A DNA stretch of 64,000 bases from Actinobacteria bacterium OV320 (GCA_001298545.1 LJCX01000032.1:62001-126000), one strand, 5' to 3'; numbered from the stretch's first letter, positions 52,892 to 62,626 are shown. The notes: generated from the sequence alone by a model not told the origin. A program made the numbers and translations.

Positions 52892-53821
52892 TCAGCCCTT
52901 GACGCTGCCCTCGGTCAAACCGCTGCGCCAGAAGCGCTGCAGGGCGACCATGGCGATCATCAGAGGGACGACGGAGACAAAGGCGCCTCCAACGGTCATC
53001 TGGTAGAGCTGCGGTTGGCGGTCGGCGAAGGACTGCCACGACGTCAGACCCAGCGTGATGGGGTACAGCTTGGAGTCGGAGAGCATGACCAGCGGCAGGA
53101 AGTAGTTGTTCCAGATGCCGACGAACTGGAAAAGGAAGATCGTCACCAGGGCGGGGGTCATGATGCGCAGAGCAACGACCGTGAAGATGCGGATCTCTCC
53201 CGCGCCGTCGATGCGGGCTGCCTCCAGTAGCTCGTCCGGTATGGACGCCGCGGCGTAGATCCGGCACAGGTACACGCCGAAGGGACTGACGAAGCTCGGC
53301 AGCAGTACGGCCCAGTAGGTGTTGGCCAGGCCGGCCTCGCTGAACAGCAGGTACATGGGTAGCGCCAGCGCCGTGGCAGGGATCAGGACGCCACCCAGCA
53401 CGACGTTGAAGATCGTGTCGCGGCCGGCGAAGGAGAACTTGGCCAGCGCGTAGCCGCACATCGCGGCCAGCAGCGTCGCCACGCCTGCGCCGACTCCCGC
53501 GTACAGGATGCTGTTGGCGGCCCAGCGCAGGTAGATCGCATGGTCGTAGGTGACCACCTGGTGCAGGTTGCTCAGGAACCGGGGGTGGGAGAACCACAAG
53601 CCGAAGCTGCCGAACAGGTCGCCGGTGGACTTGGTGGACGCCACGACCAGCCAGTACACCGGGAGCAGGAAGTACCCGGCGGCCGCCACGAGCATGCCGG
53701 TGACCAGGATGCGACTGCGCGTGGTGACCCCGGTGATACCGCCGCGCGGCGTCGTGCCGTCGTCGGAGGCCGGCGTCTCGCCCCGTTGCGGGACTGTGCG
53801 GGCCGGTGTCTGGAGACTCAC
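52892..53821 (-). CDS. carbohydrate ABC transporter permease (MalG type)
   Basis: A 309-residue inner-membrane permease with about six membrane segments and the EAA loop in DELLEAARIDGAGEIRIFTV, which contacts the ATPase. The frame is open far upstream, but the GTG at 53821 overlapping the stop of the partner permease (GTGA) is the natural start. Third gene of the binding protein-permease-permease operon. No ATPase gene is present; as often in Streptomyces, a shared MsiK-type ATPase probably serves it. Confidence 0.92.
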   Translation of the reverse strand: MSLQTPARTVPQRGETPASDDGTTPRGGITGVTTRSRILVTGMLVAAAGYFLLPVYWLVVASTKSTGDLFGSFGLWFSHPRFLSNLHQVVTYDHAIYLRWAANSILYAGVGAGVATLLAAMCGYALAKFSFAGRDTIFNVVLGGVLIPATALALPMYLLFSEAGLANTYWAVLLPSFVSPFGVYLCRIYAAASIPDELLEAARIDGAGEIRIFTVVALRIMTPALVTIFLFQFVGIWNNYFLPLVMLSDSKLYPITLGLTSWQSFADRQPQLYQMTVGGAFVSVVPLMIAMVALQRFWRSGLTEGSVKG

Positions 53822-54723
53822 GCGTCCCCACCTCTCTTGTTGATCAGCCGCAGAAAACCGAAGGAGAGCACGAAAGCGGCGAGGGCGAGCAGCACTGCCT
53901 CGGCGGCGGCGAGGTGGTAGTTGTCGTTGGTGAACGCCTCGTTGTAGGCGCTGAGGTTGGGGGTGTAGGCGCTGTCGATACTCGATGAGACGGGCTTGAG
54001 CACCAGCGGTTCCGCGAACAGTTGCAGCGTGCCGATGATGGTGAAGACCGTGGTGAGGATCAATGCCGGGCGCAGCAGCGGCAGTTTGACGTGCCGGACC
54101 GTCATCCACGCACTGGCGCCGTCGATGCGGGCGGCCTCGTACAGCTCCGAGGGGATGGTACGCAACTGGGCGACGAGGACCAGAACGTTGTAGCCGGCGA
54201 ACTCCCAGGTGACGATGTTCGCGATGGACCACAGAACGGTGTCTCCGCCCAGCAGGTCGACCGACACCCCCAGGTGGCGCATGCCGTCCACGAGAGGGCT
54301 GACTCCCGGAACGTACAAGAAGCCCCACAGGATGGACGCGATGACGCCCGGCACGCCGTAGGGCAGGAAGAAGGCGGCGCGGAAGAACCGCACGCCTCTG
54401 GCCGAGGCGCTGTCCAGCAGCAGCGCGAGCCCGGCGGACAACGCGACCATCACCGGCACCTGGACGGCCGCGAACAGCAGTACGCGACCGATGCTGCGCA
54501 CAAAGGCGTGATCGGACAACGCGTCTGAGTAGTTGCTCAGTGCTACGAAGACGGTACGGCTGCCGCCGAGCCCCAGGGCTCCGGTGTGTTCGACATCCAT
54601 GACGCTCTGGTAGACGGCGTAGCCGATGGGGAGGGCGAAGGTCAGTAGGAACAGCAGGAGGAATGGCGCGACGAAGACGACGGGCGCCAGATTTCTGCGG
54701 CGGCGGGGCGCTCGGGTGGGCAT
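53818..54723 (-). CDS. carbohydrate ABC transporter permease (MalF type)
   Basis: A 301-residue permease with about six membrane segments; the EAA loop reads SELYEAARIDGASAWMTVRH. N-terminus RAPRRRRNLAPVVFVAPFLL is a typical positive-inside start. Pairs with the downstream MalG-type permease. Confidence 0.92.
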   Translation of the reverse strand: MPTRAPRRRRNLAPVVFVAPFLLLFLLTFALPIGYAVYQSVMDVEHTGALGLGGSRTVFVALSNYSDALSDHAFVRSIGRVLLFAAVQVPVMVALSAGLALLLDSASARGVRFFRAAFFLPYGVPGVIASILWGFLYVPGVSPLVDGMRHLGVSVDLLGGDTVLWSIANIVTWEFAGYNVLVLVAQLRTIPSELYEAARIDGASAWMTVRHVKLPLLRPALILTTVFTIIGTLQLFAEPLVLKPVSSSIDSAYTPNLSAYNEAFTNDNYHLAAAEAVLLALAAFVLSFGFLRLINKRGGDA

Positions 54724-54787
54724 CTGGGTTCTTTCTGGAGTCCGGAGGGGAGAACGGCGGCGGCCGTGTCGTGCCCTCCGGGGGCGG

Positions 54788-56134
54788 TCACTGGCCGGTG
54801 GAAACCTTCAGGCCCTTCCTCTTCAGGTCCTCGACGGTCTGCTTCTGCGCCTGCTGGACCGCTGAGACGAACGTGCCCTTGCCGGCCAGGGCGGCCTGGA
54901 AGCCGTCGTTGAGGTGCTGGTAGGTGGCGTCGATCGTCGGTATCCACTTCCACGAGTTGTTGATGCTCTTGTCCGCCTGCGCGAAGACCTCGTTGTACTT
55001 CTGGCCTGCGAAGAACGGTGACGGCTTGTCCAGCGAGGAGCCCTTGTACCCGTCGGCCGCCGCGGGCCAGCCGTAGCCGCCCTGGAGCAGCAGGTCGACG
55101 CTCGTGGGGTCGGTGTTGAGCCATTCGGCGAACTTCAGGGCCTCGGGGATGTGCTTGGCGCCCTTGAGGACAGCCGTGGAGGATCCTCCCCAGTTCGCGG
55201 ACACGTTCGAGCCCTTCGTCCACTGCGGCATGGGTGCGACCGCCCATTTGCCGGTGGTCTGAGGGGCGTTTCCGCTGATGATGGCGTCGCCCCACTGGGC
55301 ACTGACCCACGAGGTGATGGCACCGCTCTGCAGGTCCTTGTACCAGCCGTTGGCGAAGTCGGGTTCGGTCTTGATCACTTTCTTGCTGCGCAGGTCGTCC
55401 CAGAAGGCGGCGACCTTGAGGGTCTGCGGGGAGTCGATGTTCACCGACCAGGTGTCGCCGTTCACGCCGAACCACTTGGCGCCGGCCTGCCATGCGAGTG
55501 CGGTGAACCAGGCGGAGTTGCCGGCGGGGAAGGTGCTGATGTAGGCCTTCGGGTCGGCGCTGTGGATCTTCTGTGCGGCCTGGGCGAACTCGTCCCAGGT
55601 GGCGGGCGGCTTGATGCCCCATTTCTTGTACAGGTCGGAGCGGTAGAACAGGCCCATCGGACCGGACGCCTGGGGGATCGCGTAGACAGCGGAGTCGAAG
55701 ACTCCCTGCTGCCACTGCCAGTCCACGAACTTCGACCGGTCCTTGTCCGCGCCGTACTGGGACAGGTTCACCAGGCCGTTCTCCAGCAGGAACGAGGGGA
55801 TCTCCTGATATTCCACCTGTGCGAGGTCGGGCGCGTTGCCGCTCTTGAGCGCGGCGCGCATCTTCGCGTAGCCGCCACTGCTGCCTGCCGGGATCTTTTC
55901 CAGTTCGACGTGGATGTCCGGGTGGGTGGCGTTCCACCTGTTGACGGCCTTGTCGACGCCGGGAACCCACGACCAGAAGCGCAGGTCGACCTTCTGGCCG
56001 GGCTTGACAGGTGCCTGGACCGCGGGGTCCTTCGAACCGGTCGAACCCCCGCAGGCGGAGATGAGCAGGGCGGTGGCGGCAAGGGTCACTGCGAGTGCGC
56101 CCCGGCTTCTGCGGAGGTGTGTGGTGCGGCTCAT
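54788..56134 (-). CDS. sugar-binding lipoprotein of an ABC importer
   Basis: A 448-residue extracellular solute-binding protein (family 1). The signal peptide ends in the lipobox LLISAC-GG, so it is lipid-anchored outside the membrane. DLRFWSWVPGVDKAVNRWNA and ASGPMGLFYRSDLYKKWG are typical of sugar binders. Sugar unknown; the neighbours suggest a galactose- or galacturonate-containing oligosaccharide. Divergent from the dehydrogenase gene over an AT-rich operator-like site. Confidence 0.92.
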   Translation of the reverse strand: MSRTTHLRRSRGALAVTLAATALLISACGGSTGSKDPAVQAPVKPGQKVDLRFWSWVPGVDKAVNRWNATHPDIHVELEKIPAGSSGGYAKMRAALKSGNAPDLAQVEYQEIPSFLLENGLVNLSQYGADKDRSKFVDWQWQQGVFDSAVYAIPQASGPMGLFYRSDLYKKWGIKPPATWDEFAQAAQKIHSADPKAYISTFPAGNSAWFTALAWQAGAKWFGVNGDTWSVNIDSPQTLKVAAFWDDLRSKKVIKTEPDFANGWYKDLQSGAITSWVSAQWGDAIISGNAPQTTGKWAVAPMPQWTKGSNVSANWGGSSTAVLKGAKHIPEALKFAEWLNTDPTSVDLLLQGGYGWPAAADGYKGSSLDKPSPFFAGQKYNEVFAQADKSINNSWKWIPTIDATYQHLNDGFQAALAGKGTFVSAVQQAQKQTVEDLKRKGLKVSTGQ

Positions 56135-56222
56135 GGGAGGGAGGTCCTTCCTAGCGTCGTACTGGAGGTGCCTGTTGCATGCCGGTCAGTTTCGGAGCGG
56201 CATCGCCACGCCGTCAAGATAT

Positions 56223-56239
56223 ATTCATAATTAATTGAA
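56223..56239. promoter_or_regulatory. AT-rich operator-like site before the sugar-acid operon
   Basis: ATTCATAATTAATTGAA, an imperfect inverted repeat, resembles the site at 50328-50344. It is located between the importer operon (minus) and the dehydrogenase operon (plus), where it could control both. Confidence 0.55.
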
Positions 56240-56281
56240 ACAGCTATGGTGGGTGCAGGCAGCAGAGGGGAGAAGCACACG

Positions 56282-57043
56282 ATGACGGAGTGCCGCAGGA
56301 TGGCGGGACGGGTGGCGGTGATCACCGGGGCCGCGCACGGAATAGGCGCGGCCACGGCGCGAAGGCTCGCCGACGAGGGTGCGACCGTCGTGGTCACGGA
56401 CGTGGACGACACGGAGGGCAAGGCGCTCGCCGCAGACATCCAGGACGGCGGCGGACGCGCGGAGTACGTACGGTGCGACGTCACCTCGGCCGCCGACTGG
56501 GAGAACCTGGCCCGCCACGTCGACGAGCACCATGGACGGCTGGATGTGCTGCACAGCAACGCCTTCGCGCAACTGAACAAGCCCGCCCACGAGTTGAGCG
56601 AGGCCGAGTGGGACGGCCAGATGGCCGTACTGCTGAAGCCGGCCTGGCGCGGCATGAAGACCTTCGCGGCCATGCTGCGCGAGGCGTCGGGGTCCGTGGT
56701 CCTTACCTCCTCGGTGCACGCGGTCATCGGCCTTCCGGGCCATGCCGCCTACGCCGCCGCGAAGGGTGCGCTGTGCTCGCTGGGGCGGCAGTTGGCCGTC
56801 GAGTACGGGCCGGACATCCGGGTCAACACCGTGCTGCCCGGACCCATCCTCACCGCCGCGTGGGAGGGGATCCCGGAGTCCGACCGGGCACGCAGCGTGG
56901 CGGCCACGGCCGCGAAGCGGTTCGGGCGGCCGGAGGAGGTGGCCTCGGCCGTCGCCTTCCTGGCATCGGCGGACGCCTCATACGTGACGGGAGCGAGTTT
57001 GGTGGTCGATGGAGGATGGAGTGTCATGAAGGAGTCCTCGTGA
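56282..57043 (+). CDS. short-chain dehydrogenase, probable aldose 1-dehydrogenase
   Basis: A 253-residue SDR: TGAAHGIGAAT cofactor loop, catalytic Ser in LTSSVHAVIG and Tyr-Lys in HAAYAAAKG. The canonical NNAG is HSNA here. By context it would oxidise D-galactose (or a similar sugar) to the lactone, step 1 of the island's pathway; substrate is inferred from neighbours. The ATG at 56282 has GAGGGGAG upstream. Confidence 0.85.
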   Translation: MTECRRMAGRVAVITGAAHGIGAATARRLADEGATVVVTDVDDTEGKALAADIQDGGGRAEYVRCDVTSAADWENLARHVDEHHGRLDVLHSNAFAQLNKPAHELSEAEWDGQMAVLLKPAWRGMKTFAAMLREASGSVVLTSSVHAVIGLPGHAAYAAAKGALCSLGRQLAVEYGPDIRVNTVLPGPILTAAWEGIPESDRARSVAATAAKRFGRPEEVASAVAFLASADASYVTGASLVVDGGWSVMKESS

Positions 57044-57113
57044 GTGGCTCGCACAGTGCGGTGAGCCGTGCGCGGCATCCGCGAACAGGACCGATACGGA
57101 AACGGAGAACGTG

Positions 57114-57869
57114 GTGACCCATCCCGGTAGGGGGCTGCACGGCCAGGCGGTCGAGGAACTGGGCCGACGCATCATCCGCGGCGACTACCCCCCGGGCACC
57201 GTGGTGGACCCGGTCAAGTTCGAGACCGAGCTCGGCGTCAGCAAGACCGTCGTGCGCGAGGCGCTGCGCGTCCTGGCGGCCAAGGGTCTCCTCGAATCGC
57301 GGCAGAAGCGCGGCACGACCATCCGGCCCCGCGCCGACTGGAACCTGCTCGACAGCGACCTGCTGCGCTGGCAGGGCAGCAGCGCTCCCACCGACGGCTT
57401 CCTGGAGGACCTGGCCGAGGTCCGCGCGATAGTCGAGCCTGCCGGAGCCCGGTTCGCCGCAGCCCGCCGCACCGCATCAGACCTGGACGCGATGCGGCAG
57501 GCGCTGGACGCGATGGCGGCGGCGGGAACGGACGCCGACGCGATGGTCGAGGCGGACCTTGCCTTCCACCGCGCCCTGCTGGACGCCGCGCACAACGAGC
57601 TGCTCAGCCGCATGGAGGTCGTCATCGAGGCCGGTCTGCGCGTACGGGACCGCATCGTGCACGGCGCCCGGCATTTCTCCGACTCCATCCCTGTGCACCA
57701 GGAGCTGCTGGAGGCGGTCGAGGCGAGTGACCCGGACGCCGCCGCCGCGGCCGTCGCATCGCTCCTCGCGCAAGCCTCCGACGACCTGGCTGCCGTACAG
57801 GCCAGGGAAGACAGGAAAGACCGCGCCGCCGACGTCGCGACCGACACGCCGCCTAAGGAAGTTCCTTGA
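57114..57869 (+). CDS. GntR-family regulator, FadR/FCD type
   Basis: A 251-residue repressor. Winged helix at ~10-75 (VEELGRRIIRGDYPPGTVVD, then LGVSKTVVREALRVLAAKGL), helical FCD ligand domain at ~95-230 with metal-site residues in EADLAFHRALLDAAHN and the HxxH-like SIPVHQELLEAVEA. FCD regulators of sugar-acid operons sense the acid. Start GTG 57114 (GGAG 6 bases upstream); GTG 57111 is possible. The stop overlaps the TTG start of the dehydratase gene. Confidence 0.9.
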   Translation: MTHPGRGLHGQAVEELGRRIIRGDYPPGTVVDPVKFETELGVSKTVVREALRVLAAKGLLESRQKRGTTIRPRADWNLLDSDLLRWQGSSAPTDGFLEDLAEVRAIVEPAGARFAAARRTASDLDAMRQALDAMAAAGTDADAMVEADLAFHRALLDAAHNELLSRMEVVIEAGLRVRDRIVHGARHFSDSIPVHQELLEAVEASDPDAAAAAVASLLAQASDDLAAVQAREDRKDRAADVATDTPPKEVP

Positions 57870-59011
57870 AGATAACCGGACTTGAGACGTTCTTGGTGGC
57901 ACCGCGCTGGCTGTTCCTGCGCGTCGCCACCGACGAGGGCGTCACCGGATGGGGCGAGCCCGTGATCGAGGGCCGCGCAGAGACCGTACGCGCCGCGGTC
58001 CACGAACTGGCCGACTACCTCGTCGGCCGGGACCCGCTGCGCATCGAGGACCACTGGCAGGTGCTCACCAAGGGCGGCTTCTACCGGGGCGGCCCCATCC
58101 TCTCCAGCGCCGTCGCCGGCATCGACCAGGCACTGTGGGACATCGCCGGCAAGACCTACGGCGTTCCGGTGCACCGACTCCTCGGCGGTCCCGTACGCGA
58201 CCGCGTCCGCATGTACGCCTGGATCGGCGGAGACCGCCCCAGCGACGTCGCGGAACTGGCCGAGGAACAGATGAAGGCGGGCTTCACCGCCGTCAAGATG
58301 AACGCCTCGGCCGAACTCGCTCCGATCGACACCCCGGCACGCACCGCCGAGGTCGTCGAACGCGTCGCGGCCGTCCGCGAAGTGCTGGGCGACGAGCGGG
58401 ACATCGCCGTCGACTTCCACGGCCGGGCCTCCACCGCCATGTCACGCCGCCTGCTGCCCCAACTGGAGCCACTGCAGCCGCTGTTCGTCGAAGAACCCGT
58501 CGCCCCGGAACACTCGGGCAACCTGCGCGGCCTGGTGGAATCCACCAGTATTCCGCTTGCCACCGGCGAACGCCTCTACTCCCGCTGGGACTTCCGAGAG
58601 GTGATGACCACGGGCATCGCCGTCGCCCAGCCCGACCTGTCGCACGCCGGCGGCATCTCCGAGGTCCGCCGCATCGCGGCCATGGCCGAGACGTACGACG
58701 TCACGATGGCGCCCCACTGCCCCCTCGGCCCGATCGCCCTGGCCGCAAGCCTGCAGATCGCCTTCTCCGTACCGAACTTCCTCATCCAGGAACAGAGCAT
58801 GGGCATCCACTACAACCAGCAGTGCGACCTGCTGGAGTACGTGATGGACCCCGAACCCTTCCGCTTCCAGGACGGATACGCCGTGGCCGTCTCCCGCCCG
58901 GGTCTCGGCGTCGAGATCGACGAGAAGGCGGTACGCCATGCCGCCGAGACCGGACACCGCTGGCGCAACCCCGTATGGCGCGGCCCCGATGGGGCGTTCA
59001 CCGAATGGTGA
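57866..59011 (+). CDS. dgoD: D-galactonate dehydratase-like enolase-superfamily enzyme
   Basis: A 381-residue enzyme of the mandelate-racemase branch of the enolase superfamily, closest to DgoD, which dehydrates D-galactonate to 2-keto-3-deoxygalactonate. Metal ligands are in IAVDFHGR, LFVEEPVAPE and ATGERLYSRWDF; the catalytic His is in VTMAPHCPLGP; and the C-terminal EEQSMG equivalent IQEQSMGIHYN is typical. Length matches DgoD (382). The TTG start overlaps the regulator stop (TTGA) behind AAGGAAG. Confidence 0.92.
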   Translation: MKITGLETFLVAPRWLFLRVATDEGVTGWGEPVIEGRAETVRAAVHELADYLVGRDPLRIEDHWQVLTKGGFYRGGPILSSAVAGIDQALWDIAGKTYGVPVHRLLGGPVRDRVRMYAWIGGDRPSDVAELAEEQMKAGFTAVKMNASAELAPIDTPARTAEVVERVAAVREVLGDERDIAVDFHGRASTAMSRRLLPQLEPLQPLFVEEPVAPEHSGNLRGLVESTSIPLATGERLYSRWDFREVMTTGIAVAQPDLSHAGGISEVRRIAAMAETYDVTMAPHCPLGPIALAASLQIAFSVPNFLIQEQSMGIHYNQQCDLLEYVMDPEPFRFQDGYAVAVSRPGLGVEIDEKAVRHAAETGHRWRNPVWRGPDGAFTEW

Positions 59012-59072
59012 CCACCACCGGCCAGGCCCCCCAACCTCATGCCCCGTTCACGCCCAAGGAGAGCCCGCTCCC

Positions 59073-59693
59073 ATGAACCTGGTGGAATCCCTCCGAGCCC
59101 ACCGCCTGTTGGCGATCGTCCGTGGCAAGGAGCCCGCCGCAGCCCTGCGTACCGTGAGCACCCTCGCCGAAGAGGGCATCGCGGTCATCGAGGTCTCACT
59201 GACCACCGCCGACGCCCTGGCCGTGATCAGGCGAGCCCGCACCGAACTGGGCCCCGACGCACTCCTCGGCGCCGGAACCGTGCGCTCGGCCGCGGACGCC
59301 TCCCGTGCCGTGGACGCCGGTGCCTCGTACCTCGTCACCCCGGCCCTGGTCGACGGGCTGGAGTCCTACGGCGTACCCGTGCTGATGGGTGCCCTGACAC
59401 CCAGCGAGATCGAATCCGCCCTCGCCCTGGGTGCCGCCGCGATCAAACTCTTCCCCGGCTCCTTCGGCGGCCCCGGCTATCTCAAGGCCCTGCGCGACCC
59501 TTTCCCCGAGGTGTCCTTCGTGCCCGTCGGCGGAGTGGACGCGCAGGCCGCCCGCGACTATCTGGATCGGGGCGCCATGGCTGTCGGCGTCGGCTCCCCC
59601 CTCGTGGGGGACGCGGCCGACGGCGGCGACCTCGACCGACTCCGAGCCCGCGCGGGCGTGTTCCGCAACATGGCCGCAGGGGAGACGCCGTGA
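59073..59693 (+). CDS. KDPG/KDPGal aldolase
   Basis: A 206-residue class I aldolase of the Eda/DgoA family: Glu in AVIEVSLTTADAL, the Schiff-base lysine in AAAIKLFPGSFGGPGYLKAL and VGGVDAQAARDYLDRGAMAV. It splits 2-keto-3-deoxy-6-phosphogalactonate (or -gluconate) to pyruvate and glyceraldehyde 3-phosphate. Start at the ATG at 59073; GTGA overlap with the kinase gene. Confidence 0.92.
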   Translation: MNLVESLRAHRLLAIVRGKEPAAALRTVSTLAEEGIAVIEVSLTTADALAVIRRARTELGPDALLGAGTVRSAADASRAVDAGASYLVTPALVDGLESYGVPVLMGALTPSEIESALALGAAAIKLFPGSFGGPGYLKALRDPFPEVSFVPVGGVDAQAARDYLDRGAMAVGVGSPLVGDAADGGDLDRLRARAGVFRNMAAGETP

Positions 59694-60664
59694 CGACACC
59701 GGCCGGCCAGGCCCTACCCGAGGTGGTGACCTTCGGCGAGACGATGGCGGCGCTGCGCGCCCACGGCGCCCTGCGGCTCGGCGGCAGCCTCGGCCTGTCC
59801 GTGGCGGGAGCCGAGTCCAACGTCGCCATCGGCCTCGCCCGACTCGGCCACCGGGTGCGCTGGGCCGGCCGGGTCGGTGCGGACGAACTCGGAGCGCTGG
59901 TACTGCGCACGCTGCGCGCCGAGGGCGTCGACATCGACCACGCCGTCACCGACGACACCGGCCGGCCCACGGGCCTGCTGCTCACCGAACCACGCCTGGG
60001 CACGCTGACCCGCGTCAGCTACTACCGTGCCGGTTCCGCCGGTTCGGCCGTCTCACCGGCCGACGTCCTGCCCGCGCTGGTTCCGGGATCCCGCATCCTG
60101 CACCTGACCGGCATCACGCCGGCGCTCAGCCCGTCGGCGGCCGAGGCCGCCCTGGCCGCCGCCACCGCCGCCCGCGAAGCCGGCATCACCGTATGCCTCG
60201 ACGTCAACTACCGCTCCCGGCTGTGGACCGCCGACCGCGCCCGCACCGCGCTCCGGCCGCTGCTGGCCCGCACCGACCTGCTCATAGCCTCCGAGGACGA
60301 GCTGCCGCTGGTGCTCGAACGGCCCGGCGCGGGCGAATCCGAGGCCGTGCGCAGCATCCTGGCCGAAGGGGTAGGCGAGGTGGTCGTCAAGCGCGGCGCA
60401 CACGGCGCGACCAGCTTCACCGCCGACGGGGCAACAGAACGCGCGGCGCGCCAGGTCGACGCCGTCGACCTGGTCGGCGCGGGCGACGCCTTCGTGGCCG
60501 GCTACCTGTCGGGACACCTCCACGGCGCGGACATCCCCGCCCGTCTGCACCGAGCCGTCACCACCGCGGCCTTCGCCGTCGCCACCCGGGGCGACTGGGA
60601 GGGCCTTCCGACGCAGGACGAACTCGGCCTGTTCGACCAGCCCGACGGCACGACCATCCGCTGA
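59690..60664 (+). CDS. 2-keto-3-deoxy sugar-acid kinase (PfkB family)
   Basis: A 324-residue ribokinase-family kinase: GGSLGLSVAGAESNVAIGLA at the N-terminus and the anion-hole/catalytic Asp motif VDLVGAGDAFVAGYLSG near 263-280. It phosphorylates 2-keto-3-deoxygalactonate/gluconate between the dehydratase and aldolase steps. GTG start in the aldolase stop. Confidence 0.9.
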   Translation: MTTPAGQALPEVVTFGETMAALRAHGALRLGGSLGLSVAGAESNVAIGLARLGHRVRWAGRVGADELGALVLRTLRAEGVDIDHAVTDDTGRPTGLLLTEPRLGTLTRVSYYRAGSAGSAVSPADVLPALVPGSRILHLTGITPALSPSAAEAALAAATAAREAGITVCLDVNYRSRLWTADRARTALRPLLARTDLLIASEDELPLVLERPGAGESEAVRSILAEGVGEVVVKRGAHGATSFTADGATERAARQVDAVDLVGAGDAFVAGYLSGHLHGADIPARLHRAVTTAAFAVATRGDWEGLPTQDELGLFDQPDGTTIR

Positions 60665-60679
60665 CCCAGGAGACGGAAC

Positions 60680-61582
60680 ATGACATCAACGGCACTACCG
60701 GCGGCGGTCGTCGTGGACGGAGCCTACGAACTGGCCGAGGGCGGCCGCTGGGTCGACGGCCGGTACGTGTACGTCGACATCCTGAGCGGCCGGCTCTTCG
60801 AACTGCGCGACGACACCGAACCGTCGGCTCCGCGCGAACTGGCCCGACTCGACGTGCCGTTGGGCGCCGTCGCGCCGGTGGCCGACCAGCCGGGCGCATG
60901 GATCGCCGCCGCAGGCACCGGCATCGCCCTGCTCACCCCCGGCGGCGCCCTGGAATGGCTGGACCGCCCCGAGGACCGCACCCCGGCGCCCAGCCGGATG
61001 AACGACGGCGTCGCCGACCCGGCCGGTCGCTTCTGGGCAGGCAGCATGGCCTACGCAGGGACCCGCGGCGCGGGCTCGCTGTACCGAACGGACCCCGACG
61101 GCACGGTGGTACGCGTCCTCGACGGCCTGACCATCGCCAACGGCCCGGCGTTCACCCCCGACGGCACCACCATGTACCTCGCCGACACAGCCGACGGCAC
61201 CGTCCTGCGCTGCCGGGTCGACCCCGTCTCGGGCGACCTCTCCGGCGTCCCGGAAACCTTCGCTCAACTGCACGACGAGGAAGGCAGCCCCGACGGGATG
61301 ACCGTCGACGAGGAGGGCTGCCTGTGGGTCGCGCTGTGGGGCGCGGGCGCGGTCCGCCGCTACCACCCAGACGGCCGCCTGCTCCACACGCTGACCGTCC
61401 CCGCCCCCCACCCCACCTCGGTGTGTCTGCACCCCGACGACCACCGCCTCTACGTCACCACGGCCCGCTACGGGGTGAAGAACCCGACCGCGGCCTCGGG
61501 CGCGGTGCTGAGTGTTCCCGTACCGGTCAGAGGAACGGCGGCCTGCTCCTGGCGCCGACTGCGCCCGGCCACCGCCGCTTGA
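60680..61582 (+). CDS. SMP-30/gluconolactonase family lactonase
   Basis: A 300-residue six-bladed beta-propeller lactonase. Typical motifs: ELAEGGRWVDGRYVYVDILS with the metal-binding Glu, SRMNDGVADPAGRFWAGSMA, LTIANGPAFTPDGTTMYLAD and GSPDGMTVDEEGCLWVALWG. It opens the sugar lactone made by the dehydrogenase. Last gene of the operon, with a GGAGACGGA ribosome site. Confidence 0.92.
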   Translation: MTSTALPAAVVVDGAYELAEGGRWVDGRYVYVDILSGRLFELRDDTEPSAPRELARLDVPLGAVAPVADQPGAWIAAAGTGIALLTPGGALEWLDRPEDRTPAPSRMNDGVADPAGRFWAGSMAYAGTRGAGSLYRTDPDGTVVRVLDGLTIANGPAFTPDGTTMYLADTADGTVLRCRVDPVSGDLSGVPETFAQLHDEEGSPDGMTVDEEGCLWVALWGAGAVRRYHPDGRLLHTLTVPAPHPTSVCLHPDDHRLYVTTARYGVKNPTAASGAVLSVPVPVRGTAACSWRRLRPATAA

Positions 61583-62558
61583 CCGCCAGGATGCCCTGAT
61601 CAGCGACCTCCTCCAGCGTCCCGGATCTCATCAGCCCACGTCAGCGCAGACAGAAGCACCTTCGGCGCGCACCACGGCATTTGCCACCCCCTGATCAGTC
61701 CCGGCCACACGCACTGATAACCACCGTCTGCGTCCGGTCCGTTCCAACCCCCCGGATTTGGAAGGGATGGTGCGCGGCTCCGTACCCATTGCCCAATCTC
61801 CGCGTCACCCGCCGGTGACTGCCCAGCAGCCTCTACGCCCCGGGAGGCCGCCTCCTGTGCGAAGTATTGGGCGGTCCAGGAAGCCCAGTTCACCGGGGCC
61901 GTAGGTCCAGGGTCGGACCGGCCGCCAGGCCGTCGTCGTAGAGGCGCAGATCATCAGCCCCGTCGACGGTCCGCGCCCTAACCACCGGCACCGCCCCCCC
62001 AACTAGGGGAACGCCGCACACCGCGGGTCCTCGACGGCGCCGGCGAGGTGACCGCCACGCTCGCTGAGCAGAACGAGGACGGAACAACGGAAAAACAAGG
62101 ATGTCGTGGCGGCGCTGCTGGCGCAGGCCCTCCACGGAGGGGACTGTGAGAGATCCCGGGCTGTCTGCCCTCGTTCGGCCGACAGCGCGGGCAGCGCCTC
62201 GCTCGTTGTGCGGGTGTGAACGACACACAGGGGGTTGTGGACCAGTGGCCGCCCGGGGCGGGGTCGCAGCGCCGCGCGCTGAGGTCCCACCTCGAGACGG
62301 CCCTCGCCTGGCGCCTGGGGGTATTGCCCCAGCCCGTCGGCGTGGACCTCTCCGGCGAACTGTGGCGGGGCGAGGCGGTGTCATGGACGGCGCCAGCTCA
62401 AAGGCTGCGGCCATGACCGAAATCGCGGCCCCGACACCCCGTGACGCTTTCGCGCTCTTGCTGACCGGAAACCAGGCAGGCCGCCGTGGTGGGGCTGTGC
62501 TACCGCCTGGCTGACGGCGGTGCGAGGGGCACGACCGCGGACGTCCGTCGACTGCTGA
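61583..62558. other. ~1-kb region without a recognisable gene
   Basis: A minus-strand frame at 61600-61893 (MNWASWTAQYFAQEAASRGV...) could encode a small unknown protein, and a plus-strand frame near 62216-62416 (VDLSGELWRGEAVSW) is another weak candidate. Neither has a clear family or ribosome site. Everything else appears non-coding. Confidence 0.4.
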
Positions 62559-62587
62559 GACCCCGGCCCGTGAACACGGCCGGGGTC
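62559..62587 (-). terminator. hairpin after the FtsX-type permease gene
   Basis: A perfect 10-bp inverted repeat, 62559-62568 with 62578-62587, located 40 bases downstream of the minus-strand permease stop. Confidence 0.65.
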
Positions 62588-62626
62588 TTCCGCTGTGCGA
62601 AGCCGCCGGCGGTGGCGGCGGTCGGC

